64,000 nt of DNA from Streptosporangium roseum DSM 43021 (GCF_000024865.1 NC_013595.1:10044001-10108000), one strand, 5' to 3'. Numbered from the stretch's first letter, positions 42,963-52,002 are shown. Made by a program: numbers and translations. The notes: generated from the sequence alone by a model not told the origin.

Positions 42963-42977
42963 CGCTTTGAGCAAGGC

Positions 42978-43643
42978 CTAACGGAGGTGGAAGACGGTCC
43001 TGCGGCTCTTCAGACCCGGACCGCGGACCACGGCCACATAGGTGCCCGCCAGGGCGTCGTCACGCTCGGCCGTGCAGTCGCCGCCGGACCGGCGGCGGTC
43101 CCACTGGATCTCCCGGACGTACGGGATGCCGCGGTCGAGCTTGCGGATGTCGTCGATCTCGCCGCTGACGCAGTCGGCCGACGACCAGACCCGGTCGCTG
43201 CCGGAGGTGATGCGGACCTCCATCGCCCGAGGTCCGACGTCGGCCGTGCACGTCACCTTGCCGATGTTCACCAGCGTCAGGATGAACCGGGGCCGGCTGC
43301 CCGGCGCGTAGACGTCGCCCTGGCCCTGCATGTTCAGCACGAGGTCGGGAGACTCGCAGGCGTCGCCGGGCCGCTTGGCCCTGACTGCCGCCTTGGCCGA
43401 TCCGGAAGTCGTCGTCGGGCTCGGCGAAGGGGTGACCGTCACCGTGGGCAGCACGGTCACTATCGGATCCGGTGTGGGCGACCCGCCGAGCTGGGCCTGC
43501 ACCTTCGACGTGTCCTCCGGCCCACTCGACGAGCAGGCCCAGGCCACGACGGCGACCACCACGAGCACACCGACGAGCGCGGCCATCCGACGCCGCCAGT
43601 AGACGTCCACCCCTATATCGCTACGGAAAGTGTCCGGATCCAT
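42978..43643 (-). CDS. Membrane-anchored conserved protein of the disA-mutY region
   Basis: The protein has 221 residues from the ATG at 43643. A short cytoplasmic head is followed by one membrane anchor (MAALVGVLVVVAVVAWACSS), a Ser/Thr/Pro linker and an extracellular beta-rich domain with four Cys (GDACESPDLV, GKVTCTADVG, SADCVSG, GGDCTAE). It lies between disA and mutY, like Rv3587c in M. tuberculosis, to which it probably corresponds. A longer start at 43667 overlaps the upstream region of mutY. Function is unknown. Confidence 0.8.
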   Translation of the reverse strand: MDPDTFRSDIGVDVYWRRRMAALVGVLVVVAVVAWACSSSGPEDTSKVQAQLGGSPTPDPIVTVLPTVTVTPSPSPTTTSGSAKAAVRAKRPGDACESPDLVLNMQGQGDVYAPGSRPRFILTLVNIGKVTCTADVGPRAMEVRITSGSDRVWSSADCVSGEIDDIRKLDRGIPYVREIQWDRRRSGGDCTAERDDALAGTYVAVVRGPGLKSRRTVFHLR

Positions 43644-43755
43644 ACACACAGTATGAAGATTTCTCATGAGTGATGAGGGACGACCCGCCGCTACCCCTGC
43701 CGTTTCAGCCGGCGAAGAGGAGGGAAAGGCTCCGGCTCGGCACTATCGTCGAGAG

Positions 43756-44631
43756 GTGCCCGAGTCGAACCTCCTGCTGGAACCCGTTCTCGACTGGTAT
43801 GCCGAGAGCGCCCGCGATCTCCCCTGGCGCACCCCCGGCGCCTCCCCCTGGTCGATCCTGGTCAGCGAGATCATGCTGCAGCAGACACCGGTGGTCCGGG
43901 TGCTGCCCGTCTGGACCGAGTGGATGGAGCGCTGGCCCACGGCCGCCGCCCTCGCCGAGGAGCCCCCCGGTGAGGCCGTACGCCACTGGGGCCGGCTGGG
44001 CTACCCGCGCCGAGCCCTCAACCTGCACGCCTGCGCACGGGCGATCACCGACCACCACGGCGGCGAGGTCCCCTCCGACCACGCCACCCTGCTGACGCTC
44101 CCCGGCATCGGCGAGTACACCGCGGCCGCGGTGGCCAGTTTCGCCTTCAAGGGCCGCCACGCCGTTCTCGACACCAACGTCCGCCGGGTCCTGGCACGGG
44201 CCGTACGGGGCGAGGAGTATCCCCCGAAGGCCACCACGTCCGCCGAGCGCCGGCTCGCCGAGTCACTGCTCCCAGGCGCCGACGACGCCCCCGTATGGGC
44301 GGTCGCCGTCATGGAGCTGGGCGCTCTGGTCTGTACGGCACGCGCGCCCCGGTGCGCCGACTGCCCGATCGGCGACCTGTGCGCCTGGCGCCTGGCCGGC
44401 AAGCCGGCCTACGACGGCCCCGCCCGCAAGGGGCAGACCTACGCCGGAACCGACCGCCAGTGCCGCGGCCGCCTCCTGGCCGTCCTGCGCCAGGCTCACG
44501 GCCCCGTCCCCAAAGACGCCCTCGACGTGGTCTGGGACATCGCCCCGCAGCGGGAGCGCGCCCTCGACGGCCTGATCGCCGACGGCCTGGCCGAGGTCCT
44601 CGACGACGGCACCTACCGCCTTCCGGGGTGA
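43756..44631 (+). CDS. mutY: A/G-specific adenine glycosylase MutY
   Basis: The protein has 291 residues from the GTG at 43756. It shows the catalytic helix EIMLQQTPVVRV, the helix-hairpin-helix LPGIGEYTAAAVASF with catalytic Asp in AVLDTNVRRVLAR, and the [4Fe-4S] loop with Cys spacing 6-2-5 (CTARAPRCADCPIGDLC). It removes adenine opposite 8-oxoguanine. The frame is open back to an ATG at 43666, but those 30 codons have about 50 percent G/C at third positions against about 90 percent in the body, so I prefer the GTG. A NUDIX-type C-terminal domain is absent. Confidence 0.92.
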   Translation: MPESNLLLEPVLDWYAESARDLPWRTPGASPWSILVSEIMLQQTPVVRVLPVWTEWMERWPTAAALAEEPPGEAVRHWGRLGYPRRALNLHACARAITDHHGGEVPSDHATLLTLPGIGEYTAAAVASFAFKGRHAVLDTNVRRVLARAVRGEEYPPKATTSAERRLAESLLPGADDAPVWAVAVMELGALVCTARAPRCADCPIGDLCAWRLAGKPAYDGPARKGQTYAGTDRQCRGRLLAVLRQAHGPVPKDALDVVWDIAPQRERALDGLIADGLAEVLDDGTYRLPG

Positions 44632-44687
44632 GCGGTCCGCGAGGGGAAGGGGTCCGGCCCACCGCCCGGCGCGGCTCCGAGAGTGGC

Positions 44688-45638
44688 TCAGGCGGCCAGG
44701 CGCAGGCCGAGTGCGGTGAGGTTGGTGCGGGCCCAGTCGAGCTCCTCGGCGAGCATGTCGACCAGAGCGCCGGGGCCCCTGGTCCGCAGCGGCACGGCCA
44801 GGTCGTGGGTCTCGACCTCGATGTGGGCGGTGCCGTTCACCGCGCCGGAGAGCATGGCGGTGAGGGTGTCCTCCAGGACCGAGCGGGTGCTCGGCAGCTC
44901 GTGGCGGGTCTCGCTCACATGGTTGTGGACGTGGCCGAGCTTCACCACGGGGGCACCGGCGGCCGCGAGGCCGCGCAGGGCGGCTCCGGGCTCCTCCGAG
45001 CCGCCGGCGAGGTGGCAGGCGTCCAGGCAGACCCCGAGGTGGTCGGAGTCGATGTCGCCAACCCGCTCCAGTGCCTGCTTGGTGGTCTCCAGCACGCAGC
45101 CGGGCCACGGCTCGAAGCCGACCCTGATCGTCTTTCCGGTGACGCTGTAGAGGCCGCGCAGCTCGCGGGAGAGGCGCTCCAGGCGGCGCGAGGCGATCGC
45201 GTGCAGGTCGGCCGGCCAGTCGCGGCGCCAGCCGATGGGAATGGTGGAGATGCTTCCGAACCGGACGTCCTCCGGCAGCAGGAAGGCGAGGATCTTGGCC
45301 AGCGCCATCGTGTAGCGGTAACGCTCGGGCTTCGCCCAGTCGGGGCCGGGGGCGTCCTGGTTGCGCCCGCCGGTGCCGTTGAGGCTGACGACCTCCAGGC
45401 CGCGCTCCTCAAGGGAACGGCGCAGGCGCACCAGCTCGATCCGGTCGGCGGTGAGATGGTCGGCGACGCTCGGGGAGAGCCAGAGGCCCACGCCCATCCG
45501 CTCCACGCCGAGCCGCTTGCGCACCGGGACCGCGTATCGGGTCAGGTGCGCTATCAGGTTCTCCAGGTCCTCAGCGGGATGTACGCCCGCGTTGTAGGAC
45601 AGGTGAACGAGCGTCCCGTCCTCGTGCCGCAAACGCAT
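44688..45638 (-). CDS. EboE-like TIM-barrel protein
   Basis: The protein has 316 residues, starting at the ATG with GGGAGGCATCGG upstream. The N-terminus (HLSYNAGVHPAEDLENLIAH, GVGLWLSPSVADHL) matches the EboE family of xylose-isomerase-like barrels, which elsewhere belong to ebo clusters that move metabolites to the cell periphery. Later strands carry typical metal ligands (GVCLDACHLAGG, VKLGHVHNHV, HIEVETHD). No other ebo gene is in the window. A plain sugar isomerase-like enzyme is the alternative. Confidence 0.7.
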   Translation of the reverse strand: MRLRHEDGTLVHLSYNAGVHPAEDLENLIAHLTRYAVPVRKRLGVERMGVGLWLSPSVADHLTADRIELVRLRRSLEERGLEVVSLNGTGGRNQDAPGPDWAKPERYRYTMALAKILAFLLPEDVRFGSISTIPIGWRRDWPADLHAIASRRLERLSRELRGLYSVTGKTIRVGFEPWPGCVLETTKQALERVGDIDSDHLGVCLDACHLAGGSEEPGAALRGLAAAGAPVVKLGHVHNHVSETRHELPSTRSVLEDTLTAMLSGAVNGTAHIEVETHDLAVPLRTRGPGALVDMLAEELDWARTNLTALGLRLAA

Positions 45639-45946
45639 CCGATGCCTCCCAGGCGTGCTCCGTGTAAGCGACCTCGATTGCCCTACGCCGGTGGTTGTGG
45701 CGTCATGGGTCAACAGGCCGTCCCTGCCGGGAACTCGGCCCGGCCCGCCGAGCATCCCGCACGGGCACCGATCTCCGCGTCACTCCCGGAGTGGATTCCT
45801 CGGTACGTCGCTGGGCTGACCTCGGGGGCGCCCTCACCGCAATCAGTACGACTTGTGGATCACTTCGGTGAGATGAGCCGGATTCACTCTACAGAGTGTA
45901 GTACTACCTATGGTGGCGGCATACCTTATTGCATAACAAATGAGTA
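45639..45946. other. Gene-free interval between eboE-like and clpC genes
   Basis: No convincing gene is visible on either strand. The right half turns AT-rich and holds the palindrome CACTCT-AC-AGAGTG (45885-45898), which may belong to the promoter of the eboE-like gene, transcribed leftward. Its distance from that gene (about 250 bases) makes this uncertain. Confidence 0.5.
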
Positions 45947-45978
45947 GACCCCGCCGTGAATCTCCTCACGGCGGGGTC
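45947..45978. terminator. Terminator after clpC
   Basis: GACCCCGCCGTGA (45947-45959) pairs with TCACGGCGGGGTC (45966-45978), with a 6-base loop, 17 bases past the clpC stop. TCTCTTT follows on the plus strand, so it can also stop rightward transcripts. Confidence 0.85.
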
Positions 45979-45995
45979 TCTCTTTACCTGTGGAA

Positions 45996-48503
45996 CTAGT
46001 TCTGGATCGGCTCCGCGATGGCGGCCGCCGAGTCCGGAACCTGGTCGGCAGGCGCGGCCTCACCCACGAAGACGAACTTCGCGTTGTCGCCTTCGCCCTC
46101 GATGCTGATCTTGACGATCTGACCGGGACGGAGCTCGCCGTACAGGATCTTCTCCGACAGCGAGTCCTCCAGCTCACGCTGGATGGTGCGGCGGAGCGGA
46201 CGGGCGCCCATCACCGGGTCGTAGCCACGGTCGGCCAGCAACTGCTTGGCGTCCTGGGTGACCTCCAGACCCATGTCGCGGTCCTTCAGACGCTCGCCCA
46301 CCTGCGCGAGCATCAGGTCCACGATCTTGATGATCTCCTTCGGCGTGAGCTGGTGGAAGACCACGATGTCGTCGACACGGTTGAGGAACTCGGGCCGGAA
46401 GTGCTGCTTGAGCTCCTCCTGGACCTTGGACTTCATCCGGTCGTAGTTCGACTCGGTGTCGTTGGACTTCGCGAACCCGACGCCCTGCCCCTTGGAGATG
46501 TCGCGGGTGCCGAGGTTGGTCGTCATGATGATGACGGTGTTCTTGAAGTCCACCACGCGGCCCTGGGCGTCGGTCAGGCGACCGTCCTCCAGGATCTGCA
46601 GCAGCGAGTTGAAGATGTCGGGGTGGGCCTTCTCGATCTCGTCGAAGAGGACCACGGAGAACGGCTTGCGCCGCACCTTCTCGGTGAGCTGGCCACCCTC
46701 CTCGTATCCGACGTAGCCGGGAGGAGAGCCGAAGAGCCGGGAGACGGTGTGCTTCTCCATGAACTCGGACATGTCCAGCATGATCAGCGCGTCCTCGTCC
46801 CCGAACAGGAACTCGGCCAGCGCCTTGGAGAGCTCGGTCTTACCGACACCGGACGGACCGGCGAAGATGAACGAGCCACCCGGACGGCGCGGGTCCTTCA
46901 GACCGGCGCGCGTACGGCGGATCGAGCGGGACAGACCCTTGATGGCGTCGTCCTGGCCGATGATCCGCTTGTGCAGCTCGTCCTCCATGCGGAGCAGTCG
47001 CTGGGACTCCTCCTCGGTGAGCTTGAAGACCGGGATGCCGGTGGCCGTGGCGAGGACCTCGGCGATGAGCTCCTCGGTGACCTCGGCGACGACGTCCATG
47101 TCGCCGGCCTTCCACTCCTTCTCGCGGCGCTCGCGCTTGAGCTGGAGCTGCTTCTCCTGGTCGCGCAGCGCGGCGGCCTTCTCGAAGTCCTGCGCGTCGA
47201 TCGCGGACTCCTTGTCGCGCCGCACGTTGGCGATCTTCTCGTCGTACTCACGCAGGTCCGGCGGCGCGGTCATGCGGCGGATGCGCATGCGCGAGCCGGC
47301 CTCGTCGATGAGGTCGATCGCCTTGTCGGGCAGGAACCGGTCGCTGATGTAGCGGTCGGCGAGCTGCGCGGCGGCCACGAGGGCGCCGTCGGTGATGGAG
47401 ACCCGGTGGTGCGCCTCGTAACGGTCGCGCAGGCCCTTGAGGATCTCGATCGTGTGGCTGAGGCTGGGCTCGGCCACCTGGATCGGCTGGAAGCGGCGCT
47501 CGAGCGCGGCGTCCTTCTCCAGGTGCTTGCGGTACTCGTCGAGGGTGGTCGCCCCGATGGTCTGCAGCTCACCGCGGGCCAGCATCGGCTTGAGGATGCT
47601 GGCGGCGTCGATCGCGCCCTCGGCGGCACCCGCACCGACGAGTGTGTGGAGCTCGTCGATGAACAGGATGATGTCGCCACGGGTGCGGATCTCCTTGAGG
47701 ACCTTCTTCAGGCGCTCCTCGAAGTCACCGCGGTAGCGGGAGCCCGCCACCAGCGCGCCCAGGTCCAGGGTGTAGAGCTGCTTGTCCTTGAGCGTCTCCG
47801 GGACCTCGCCCTTGACGATCTTCTGGGACAGCCCTTCGACGACGGCGGTCTTGCCGACACCGGGCTCACCCACCAGGACGGGGTTGTTCTTGGTCCTCCT
47901 GGAGAGGACCTGCATGACCCGCTCGATCTCCTTCTCCCGGCCGATGACCGGGTCGAGCTTGCCCTCACGGGCGGCCTGCGTCAGGTTGCGGCCGAACTGG
48001 TCCAGCACAAGGGAGGTCGACGGCGCGGCCTCCTGCGGGCCGCCCGCGGCGGCCGGCTCCTTGCCCTGGTAGCCGTGGAGCAACTGGATGACCTGCTGCC
48101 GCACGCGGTTGAGATCCGCGCCCAGCTTCACCAGCACCTGGGCGGCGACGCCCTCGCCCTCACGGATGAGGCCGAGCAGGATGTGCTCGGTGCCGATGTA
48201 GTTGTGTCCCAGCTGCAAGGCCTCGCGGAGCGACAGCTCAAGGACCTTCTTCGCGCGCGGGGTGAAGGGAATGTGCCCCGACGGCGCAGACTGTCCCTGG
48301 CCGATGATCTCCTCGACCTGCTGACGCACACCTTCAAGACTGATGCCGAGGCTCTCCAGAGCCTTGGCGGCAACGCCTTCACCTTCGTGGATCAGACCAA
48401 GAAGGATGTGCTCCGTACCGATGTAGTTGTGGTTGAGCATCCGGGCCTCTTCTTGAGCCAGGACGACAACCCGCCGTGCGCGGTCGGTGAACCTCTCGAA
48501 CAT
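45996..48503 (-). CDS. clpC: ATP-dependent Clp protease ATPase subunit ClpC
   Basis: The protein has 835 residues from the ATG at 48503 (GAGGAGCGACGAG upstream). It has two N-terminal ClpN repeats (ARMLNHNYIGTEHILLGLI and LQLGHNYIGTEHILLGLI), AAA domain 1 with Walker A GEPGVGKTA, the UVR-type middle domain (DAQDFEKAAALRDQEKQLQL), and AAA domain 2 with GPSGVGKTEL. It unfolds substrates for ClpP; in mycobacteria ClpC1 is essential. Lsr2 is encoded immediately upstream, as in M. tuberculosis (Rv3596c-Rv3597c). A SigR-like promoter is visible. Confidence 0.97.
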   Translation of the reverse strand: MFERFTDRARRVVVLAQEEARMLNHNYIGTEHILLGLIHEGEGVAAKALESLGISLEGVRQQVEEIIGQGQSAPSGHIPFTPRAKKVLELSLREALQLGHNYIGTEHILLGLIREGEGVAAQVLVKLGADLNRVRQQVIQLLHGYQGKEPAAAGGPQEAAPSTSLVLDQFGRNLTQAAREGKLDPVIGREKEIERVMQVLSRRTKNNPVLVGEPGVGKTAVVEGLSQKIVKGEVPETLKDKQLYTLDLGALVAGSRYRGDFEERLKKVLKEIRTRGDIILFIDELHTLVGAGAAEGAIDAASILKPMLARGELQTIGATTLDEYRKHLEKDAALERRFQPIQVAEPSLSHTIEILKGLRDRYEAHHRVSITDGALVAAAQLADRYISDRFLPDKAIDLIDEAGSRMRIRRMTAPPDLREYDEKIANVRRDKESAIDAQDFEKAAALRDQEKQLQLKRERREKEWKAGDMDVVAEVTEELIAEVLATATGIPVFKLTEEESQRLLRMEDELHKRIIGQDDAIKGLSRSIRRTRAGLKDPRRPGGSFIFAGPSGVGKTELSKALAEFLFGDEDALIMLDMSEFMEKHTVSRLFGSPPGYVGYEEGGQLTEKVRRKPFSVVLFDEIEKAHPDIFNSLLQILEDGRLTDAQGRVVDFKNTVIIMTTNLGTRDISKGQGVGFAKSNDTESNYDRMKSKVQEELKQHFRPEFLNRVDDIVVFHQLTPKEIIKIVDLMLAQVGERLKDRDMGLEVTQDAKQLLADRGYDPVMGARPLRRTIQRELEDSLSEKILYGELRPGQIVKISIEGEGDNAKFVFVGEAAPADQVPDSAAAIAEPIQN

Positions 48504-48635
48504 CTCGTCGCTCCTCACAGAGCGGTCAGGCAGGTCCGGGATGTCCGGGCCCTGTCATCCCGCATGGTAGCCCCGACCCGGCGACCGCTCTATGCAGAAG
48601 ACGTTCCCCGAGAGCAGGGCGTTCACCCTCCATCC

Positions 48636-48663
48636 AACTACTTACAGGGGGTGGGATGTTCCC
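48636..48663 (-). promoter_or_regulatory. SigR-like promoter of clpC
   Basis: On the minus strand GGGAAC (48663-48658) is followed after 19 bases by GTT (48638-48636), close to the GGAAT-N18/19-GTT pattern of disulfide-stress sigma factor SigR promoters. clpC belongs to the SigR regulon in Streptomyces. The implied leader is about 125 bases. Confidence 0.5.
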
Positions 48664-48768
48664 GATACGCCGCAAGCGAACGACGTTTATCGGCCACTCA
48701 AACGCGTCATGCGGTCATGGCCGCCACCGGACCCCACCGTGGCCGCCATAACCGCATGATTCAACGAT

Positions 48769-49101
48769 CTAGTGAGCCGCTTCGTACTGCTCGACGATCT
48801 TGGAGGCGATTCGACCGCGCTCGCTGACATTAAGGCCGTGCGACTTCGCCCATGCCCGGATGTCGGCGCTCTTCTCCCGCGTCAGTGCCCGGGCGCCACC
48901 TGCACGGCGGCGACGAGGGGCCAGCGCGCCGGAACGGCGAGCACTCTGCACGAAAGGCGACAGGGAGTCGCGGAGCTTCTTCGCGTTTACGTCACTCAGG
49001 TCAATCTCATAGCTGGTGCCGTCAATCGCGAAGGCGACAGTCTCATTGGCCTCGCCCCCATCGAGGTCGTCGATGAGAATCTCCTGGATCTGCTTGGCCA
49101 T
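48769..49101 (-). CDS. lsr2: Nucleoid-associated protein Lsr2
   Basis: The 110-residue H-NS-like silencer has the N-terminal oligomerisation domain (IQEILIDDLDGGEANETVAF, DGTSYEIDLS), a basic linker (APRRRRAGGARA) and a C-terminal AT-groove binding domain with the RGR motif (GLNVSERGRIASKIVEQYEAA). It bridges and silences AT-rich, often foreign, DNA. It is monocistronic upstream of clpC. Actinomycetes often have a second copy; this one has the conserved lsr2-clpC position. Confidence 0.97.
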   Translation of the reverse strand: MAKQIQEILIDDLDGGEANETVAFAIDGTSYEIDLSDVNAKKLRDSLSPFVQSARRSGALAPRRRRAGGARALTREKSADIRAWAKSHGLNVSERGRIASKIVEQYEAAH

Positions 49102-49219
49102 CTACGCAATCCTTTCGCGGAGTATTGTTTCATTCGCTAGCTAAACATATACCCGCAATCGGAGAGCGGCAATTCCGGGAGCCCGGCGATTCTCGCCGGG
49201 AACCCAGACGGCGAGTGGA

Positions 49220-49363
49220 TCAGCTGTTCTGCGACTCAGCCCGATCCCGCCGTTTTGCCGGACGGCGGCCGGCGGCTTCACTACGAAGAAGCTTGACCAC
49301 TCCGTAGATGAAGGCCCCGCCGACGACCGCTGGAGGTATCAACGCGGACAATACGTCGCTCAT
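49220..49363 (-). CDS. Small single-span membrane protein
   Basis: The product has 47 residues; the ATG at 49363 has GAGCGAGGACGA upstream. One hydrophobic segment (VLSALIPPAVVGGAFIYGVV) is followed by a basic tail (GRRPAKRRDR), so it is expected to sit in the membrane with the C-terminus inside. I know no function. The interval 49364-49759 to its right shows no gene I can support. Confidence 0.55.
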   Translation of the reverse strand: MSDVLSALIPPAVVGGAFIYGVVKLLRSEAAGRRPAKRRDRAESQNS

Positions 49364-49759
49364 TCGTCCTCGCTCCGTACCGGGGATGACATTCTGGGGA
49401 CCATGGAATTTTTGGCGGCGGCATCCCCGGCCGCGCCGGGGGCTCGCTCGATCACTCTGGATCCACCCACACATGACCATAGCGTCACCGTCGAGCAGCG
49501 CACGTCACCGGGGCGGCCATGTCGGCCCTTCACTACCTTAATGCTTCTCTCCAGCCGTCTTACCGGTTGCACTCCGTAAAGCTGCTCGGAAAAAACCGAC
49601 AGAGCGATCACGCGATGATCAACTTTGCCGGAAAACCAATGCCGCTCCGGGTCCCGGAACCCCGCGCCCCCGCCATCCGGCCGCGAAGCCCCTGCTCAAA
49701 GAGCCTGTGGACAAGGACGAACGGACTTACCCCGGAGCCGAGGACCGCTTCCCCGAGCT

Positions 49760-50281
49760 TCACCACGGAATGCCCGCCGTGATGAGAACACCCGGTTGGA
49801 GAGCTGCCCGCTTCATCGGGCCGGCGGCTCGCGGCGCAACACCATCGTAGGGAACAAGGCGGATCTTCATCGCTTTCTTACCAAGAGTACGTCCGCCTCC
49901 GGCATGCGGGACATAGTCGTAGCCCGTATAACCACCAAACGCGATCAGGCGTGCCAACAACCCCGGCAACACCGCGGAGCCCGGCCCCGGATCGGCGAGA
50001 ACGCCTTCGCCCACCGGACGGATGGCCCGGAAGGCGGCGTAGAAGGCGGGCCGAGAAGACGGGTGCGGAAGGCGCGCGTAGAAGGAGAGAATCCGGTAGA
50101 GCGTCACGGAGACGGAACCGCCGGCGATGACGGCGGGCGGGCGCTCCCGCCATTCGGCCGCCGGTCCGGGAACTCTCGGCGGCGGCGACCGGCCGCCCAT
50201 TGGCCTCTCATAGCCTCTCGCGGGCGATGGGGGCGCCGGTTGACCGGGATTGTCGGCGGCGGGGCCCGGGGAGGCTGCCAT
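49760..50281 (-). pseudogene. Degraded RDD-family membrane protein
   Basis: From an ATG at 50281 the frame starts Pro/Ala-rich and then gives a short RDD-like piece: LLARLIAFGGYTGYDYVPHA and GGRTLGKKAMKIRLV, which matches the conserved loop of RDD proteins. The expected hydrophobic helices before it are mostly missing, and the frame stops early at 49760. A different frame continues for about 45 codons (VSPFVLVHRLFEQGLRGRMAG). A frameshifted relative of the intact RDD gene next door is the likely explanation; a real but divergent protein cannot be ruled out. Confidence 0.45.
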
Positions 50282-50418
50282 AACGTTCCTCCCGGCGGCG
50301 CGTATGGGTTTGCGCTTCCATCGCACTGCGGCCGAACACCGTTACGACGCCTGTTTTTCTCACCCGCGCATGAAATCGGGACCGGCGGTTCATCCCGCCG
50401 GCCCCGATATTCACGGAA

Positions 50419-51879
50419 CTACTTGGTCTTGACGACGACCGTCCCGGCCACCTTGTCGTGCAGAGCCTGCTGCAGGGGCTTGTCCCACAACGGCCACAGC
50501 ACGTCCACCAGCAGGAAAATGCCCACCACGAAATTCACCAGCAGGCCGAGCCAGCCCAGGAGGCCGGCGAACGCGTTGATGATGTAGGAGCCGAACAGCA
50601 CGAGGGCCCGCTTGGCCGCGCTGCCCGTGTCGATGCCGCCGGCGAGCTGGCCACCCAGCCGGACGACCCTGATGCCCATGATCTGCTTGCCGAGCGTGGT
50701 GCCGTTGCGCCCCAGCATGAAGATCTCGTAGCCGATGAGGGCCAGAGCGATGATGAGCGAGCTCACCAGCGTCGAGAGGGCGGCGCTGCCGCTGACGGCG
50801 TAGGTTGCCGGATCGAACGACGGCGCGAACGGCAGCGAGACCACGAAGCCGAGGATGCCCGCGGGGATGCCGACGATCAGGAGGTCGATGATGCGGGCCA
50901 CCAGACGCTGCCACCACTCCGCGAGCGGCGCGGGCACACCCGGGGGCATCGCGCCCTGCGGCGCGTACCCCTGGCCGTAGGCGGGGACCTGCTGGCCGTA
51001 GGCCTGCTGCTGGCCGTACGCCTGCTGCTGGCCGTACGCCTGCTGCTGACCGTAGGCCTGCTGCTGGCCGTAGCCCGGCTGGGAGGGCTGGCCGTAGGGG
51101 GACTGCTCCTGGGAGGGCTGCTGGCCGTAGGCCGGCTGCTGCCCGTAGGCGCCGGTCCCCTGCTGACCGTAACCCTGCTGCTGGCCGTAACCCGGCTGGG
51201 AGGCCTGCTGCCCGTAGGGCGACTGCTCCTGGGAAGGCTGCTGACCGTAAGGCGACTGCTCCTGGGAAGGCTGGCCGTAGGGGGACTGCTCCTGGGAGGG
51301 CTGCTGGCCGTAGGCCGGCTGCTGCCCGTAGGCGCCGGTCCCCTGCTGACCGTAGCCCTGCTGCTGCCCGTAACCCGGCTGGGAGGCCTGCTGGCCGTAG
51401 GGGGACTGCTCCTGGGAGGGCTGCTGGCCGTAGGCCGGCTGCTGCCCGTAGGCGCCGGTCCCCTGCTGACCGTAGCCCTGCTGCTGCCCGTAACCCGGCT
51501 GCTGGCCGTAGCCCGGCTGGGAGGCCTGCTGCCCGTAAGGCGACTGCTCTTGGGAAGGCTGGCCGTAGGGGGACTGCTCCTGGGAGGGCTGCTGGCCGTA
51601 GGCCGGCTGCTGCCCGTAGGCGCCGGTCCCCTGCTGACCGTAGCCCTGCTGCTGCCCGTAACCCGGCTGCTGGCCGTACCCCTGCTGCCCGTAACCGGGC
51701 TGGGTCTGGCCCGGACCGGTGTGCGGCTGTGAGGTCTCCGATCGATATCCCACAATTGTCATGTCAGGGTCATGTTCGCCAGGGGCTCGACCCGCATTGT
51801 GCTGTCCGTACTCTGGCTGCCCCGACGGTGTGCGATCGCGGTCGGGATCATCCTGATACGGCGGCTGTCCGGTGCTCAC
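50419..51879 (-). CDS. RDD-family membrane protein with long YGQQ-repeat N-terminus
   Basis: The protein has 486 residues, GTG start with GAGGTGACGC upstream. Residues 1-60 are polar. About 60-310 are built almost only of Gly, Tyr, Gln, Pro and Ser: four long blocks containing GYGQQQGYGQQGTGAYGQQ followed by PSQEQSPYGQ units, then a run of QQAYGQQQAYG. The last 168 residues form an RDD domain with three or more helices (LVARIIDLLIVGIPAGIL, GTTLGKQIMGIRVVRLGG, ALHDKVAGTVVV). RDD proteins are of mostly unknown function, some linked to transport. The low-complexity tail is cytoplasmic by topology and resembles prion-like, phase-separating sequences. Confidence 0.9.
   Translation of the reverse strand: MSTGQPPYQDDPDRDRTPSGQPEYGQHNAGRAPGEHDPDMTIVGYRSETSQPHTGPGQTQPGYGQQGYGQQPGYGQQQGYGQQGTGAYGQQPAYGQQPSQEQSPYGQPSQEQSPYGQQASQPGYGQQPGYGQQQGYGQQGTGAYGQQPAYGQQPSQEQSPYGQQASQPGYGQQQGYGQQGTGAYGQQPAYGQQPSQEQSPYGQPSQEQSPYGQQPSQEQSPYGQQASQPGYGQQQGYGQQGTGAYGQQPAYGQQPSQEQSPYGQPSQPGYGQQQAYGQQQAYGQQQAYGQQQAYGQQVPAYGQGYAPQGAMPPGVPAPLAEWWQRLVARIIDLLIVGIPAGILGFVVSLPFAPSFDPATYAVSGSAALSTLVSSLIIALALIGYEIFMLGRNGTTLGKQIMGIRVVRLGGQLAGGIDTGSAAKRALVLFGSYIINAFAGLLGWLGLLVNFVVGIFLLVDVLWPLWDKPLQQALHDKVAGTVVVKTK
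50996..51690. repeat. Tandem repeats encoding YGQQ blocks
   Basis: The DNA repeats at two scales: a 15-21-base unit (CTGCTGGCCGTAGGCCGG-type) and a block of roughly 120-180 bases present four times between about 51110 and 51690. Near-identity between blocks indicates recent duplication, so copy number should vary between strains. Confidence 0.8.
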
Positions 51880-52002
51880 CGCGTCACCTCACTACTTCGA
51901 CGGCGCATGTGGCATACGTGAGACTCACATGCTTGCTGCAGCACAAGGTATCGACATAGGTATCAACAGTCATCTTTCTGATCGGTAACCGTCAAGGTCA
52001 CG

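Noticed and set aside
45990..48827. Long plus-strand open frame opposite clpC (945 codons)
   Set aside because: It is the antisense of a clearly conserved ClpC gene; high GC keeps the complementary frame open. It has no ribosome binding site or protein-like composition.
49360..49611. 83-codon minus-strand frame upstream of the small membrane protein
   Set aside because: It has no ribosome binding site or recognisable features, and its stop merely overlaps the next gene's start.
50996..51690. Regular repeats resembling a CRISPR array
   Set aside because: The repeats are contiguous and coding, with no unique spacers and no cas genes.
50458..51732. Plus-strand Leu/Val/Gly-rich repeat frame, which looks like a membrane protein
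   Set aside because: It is the complement of the YGQQ repeats; the minus-strand frame has a good start and an RDD domain.
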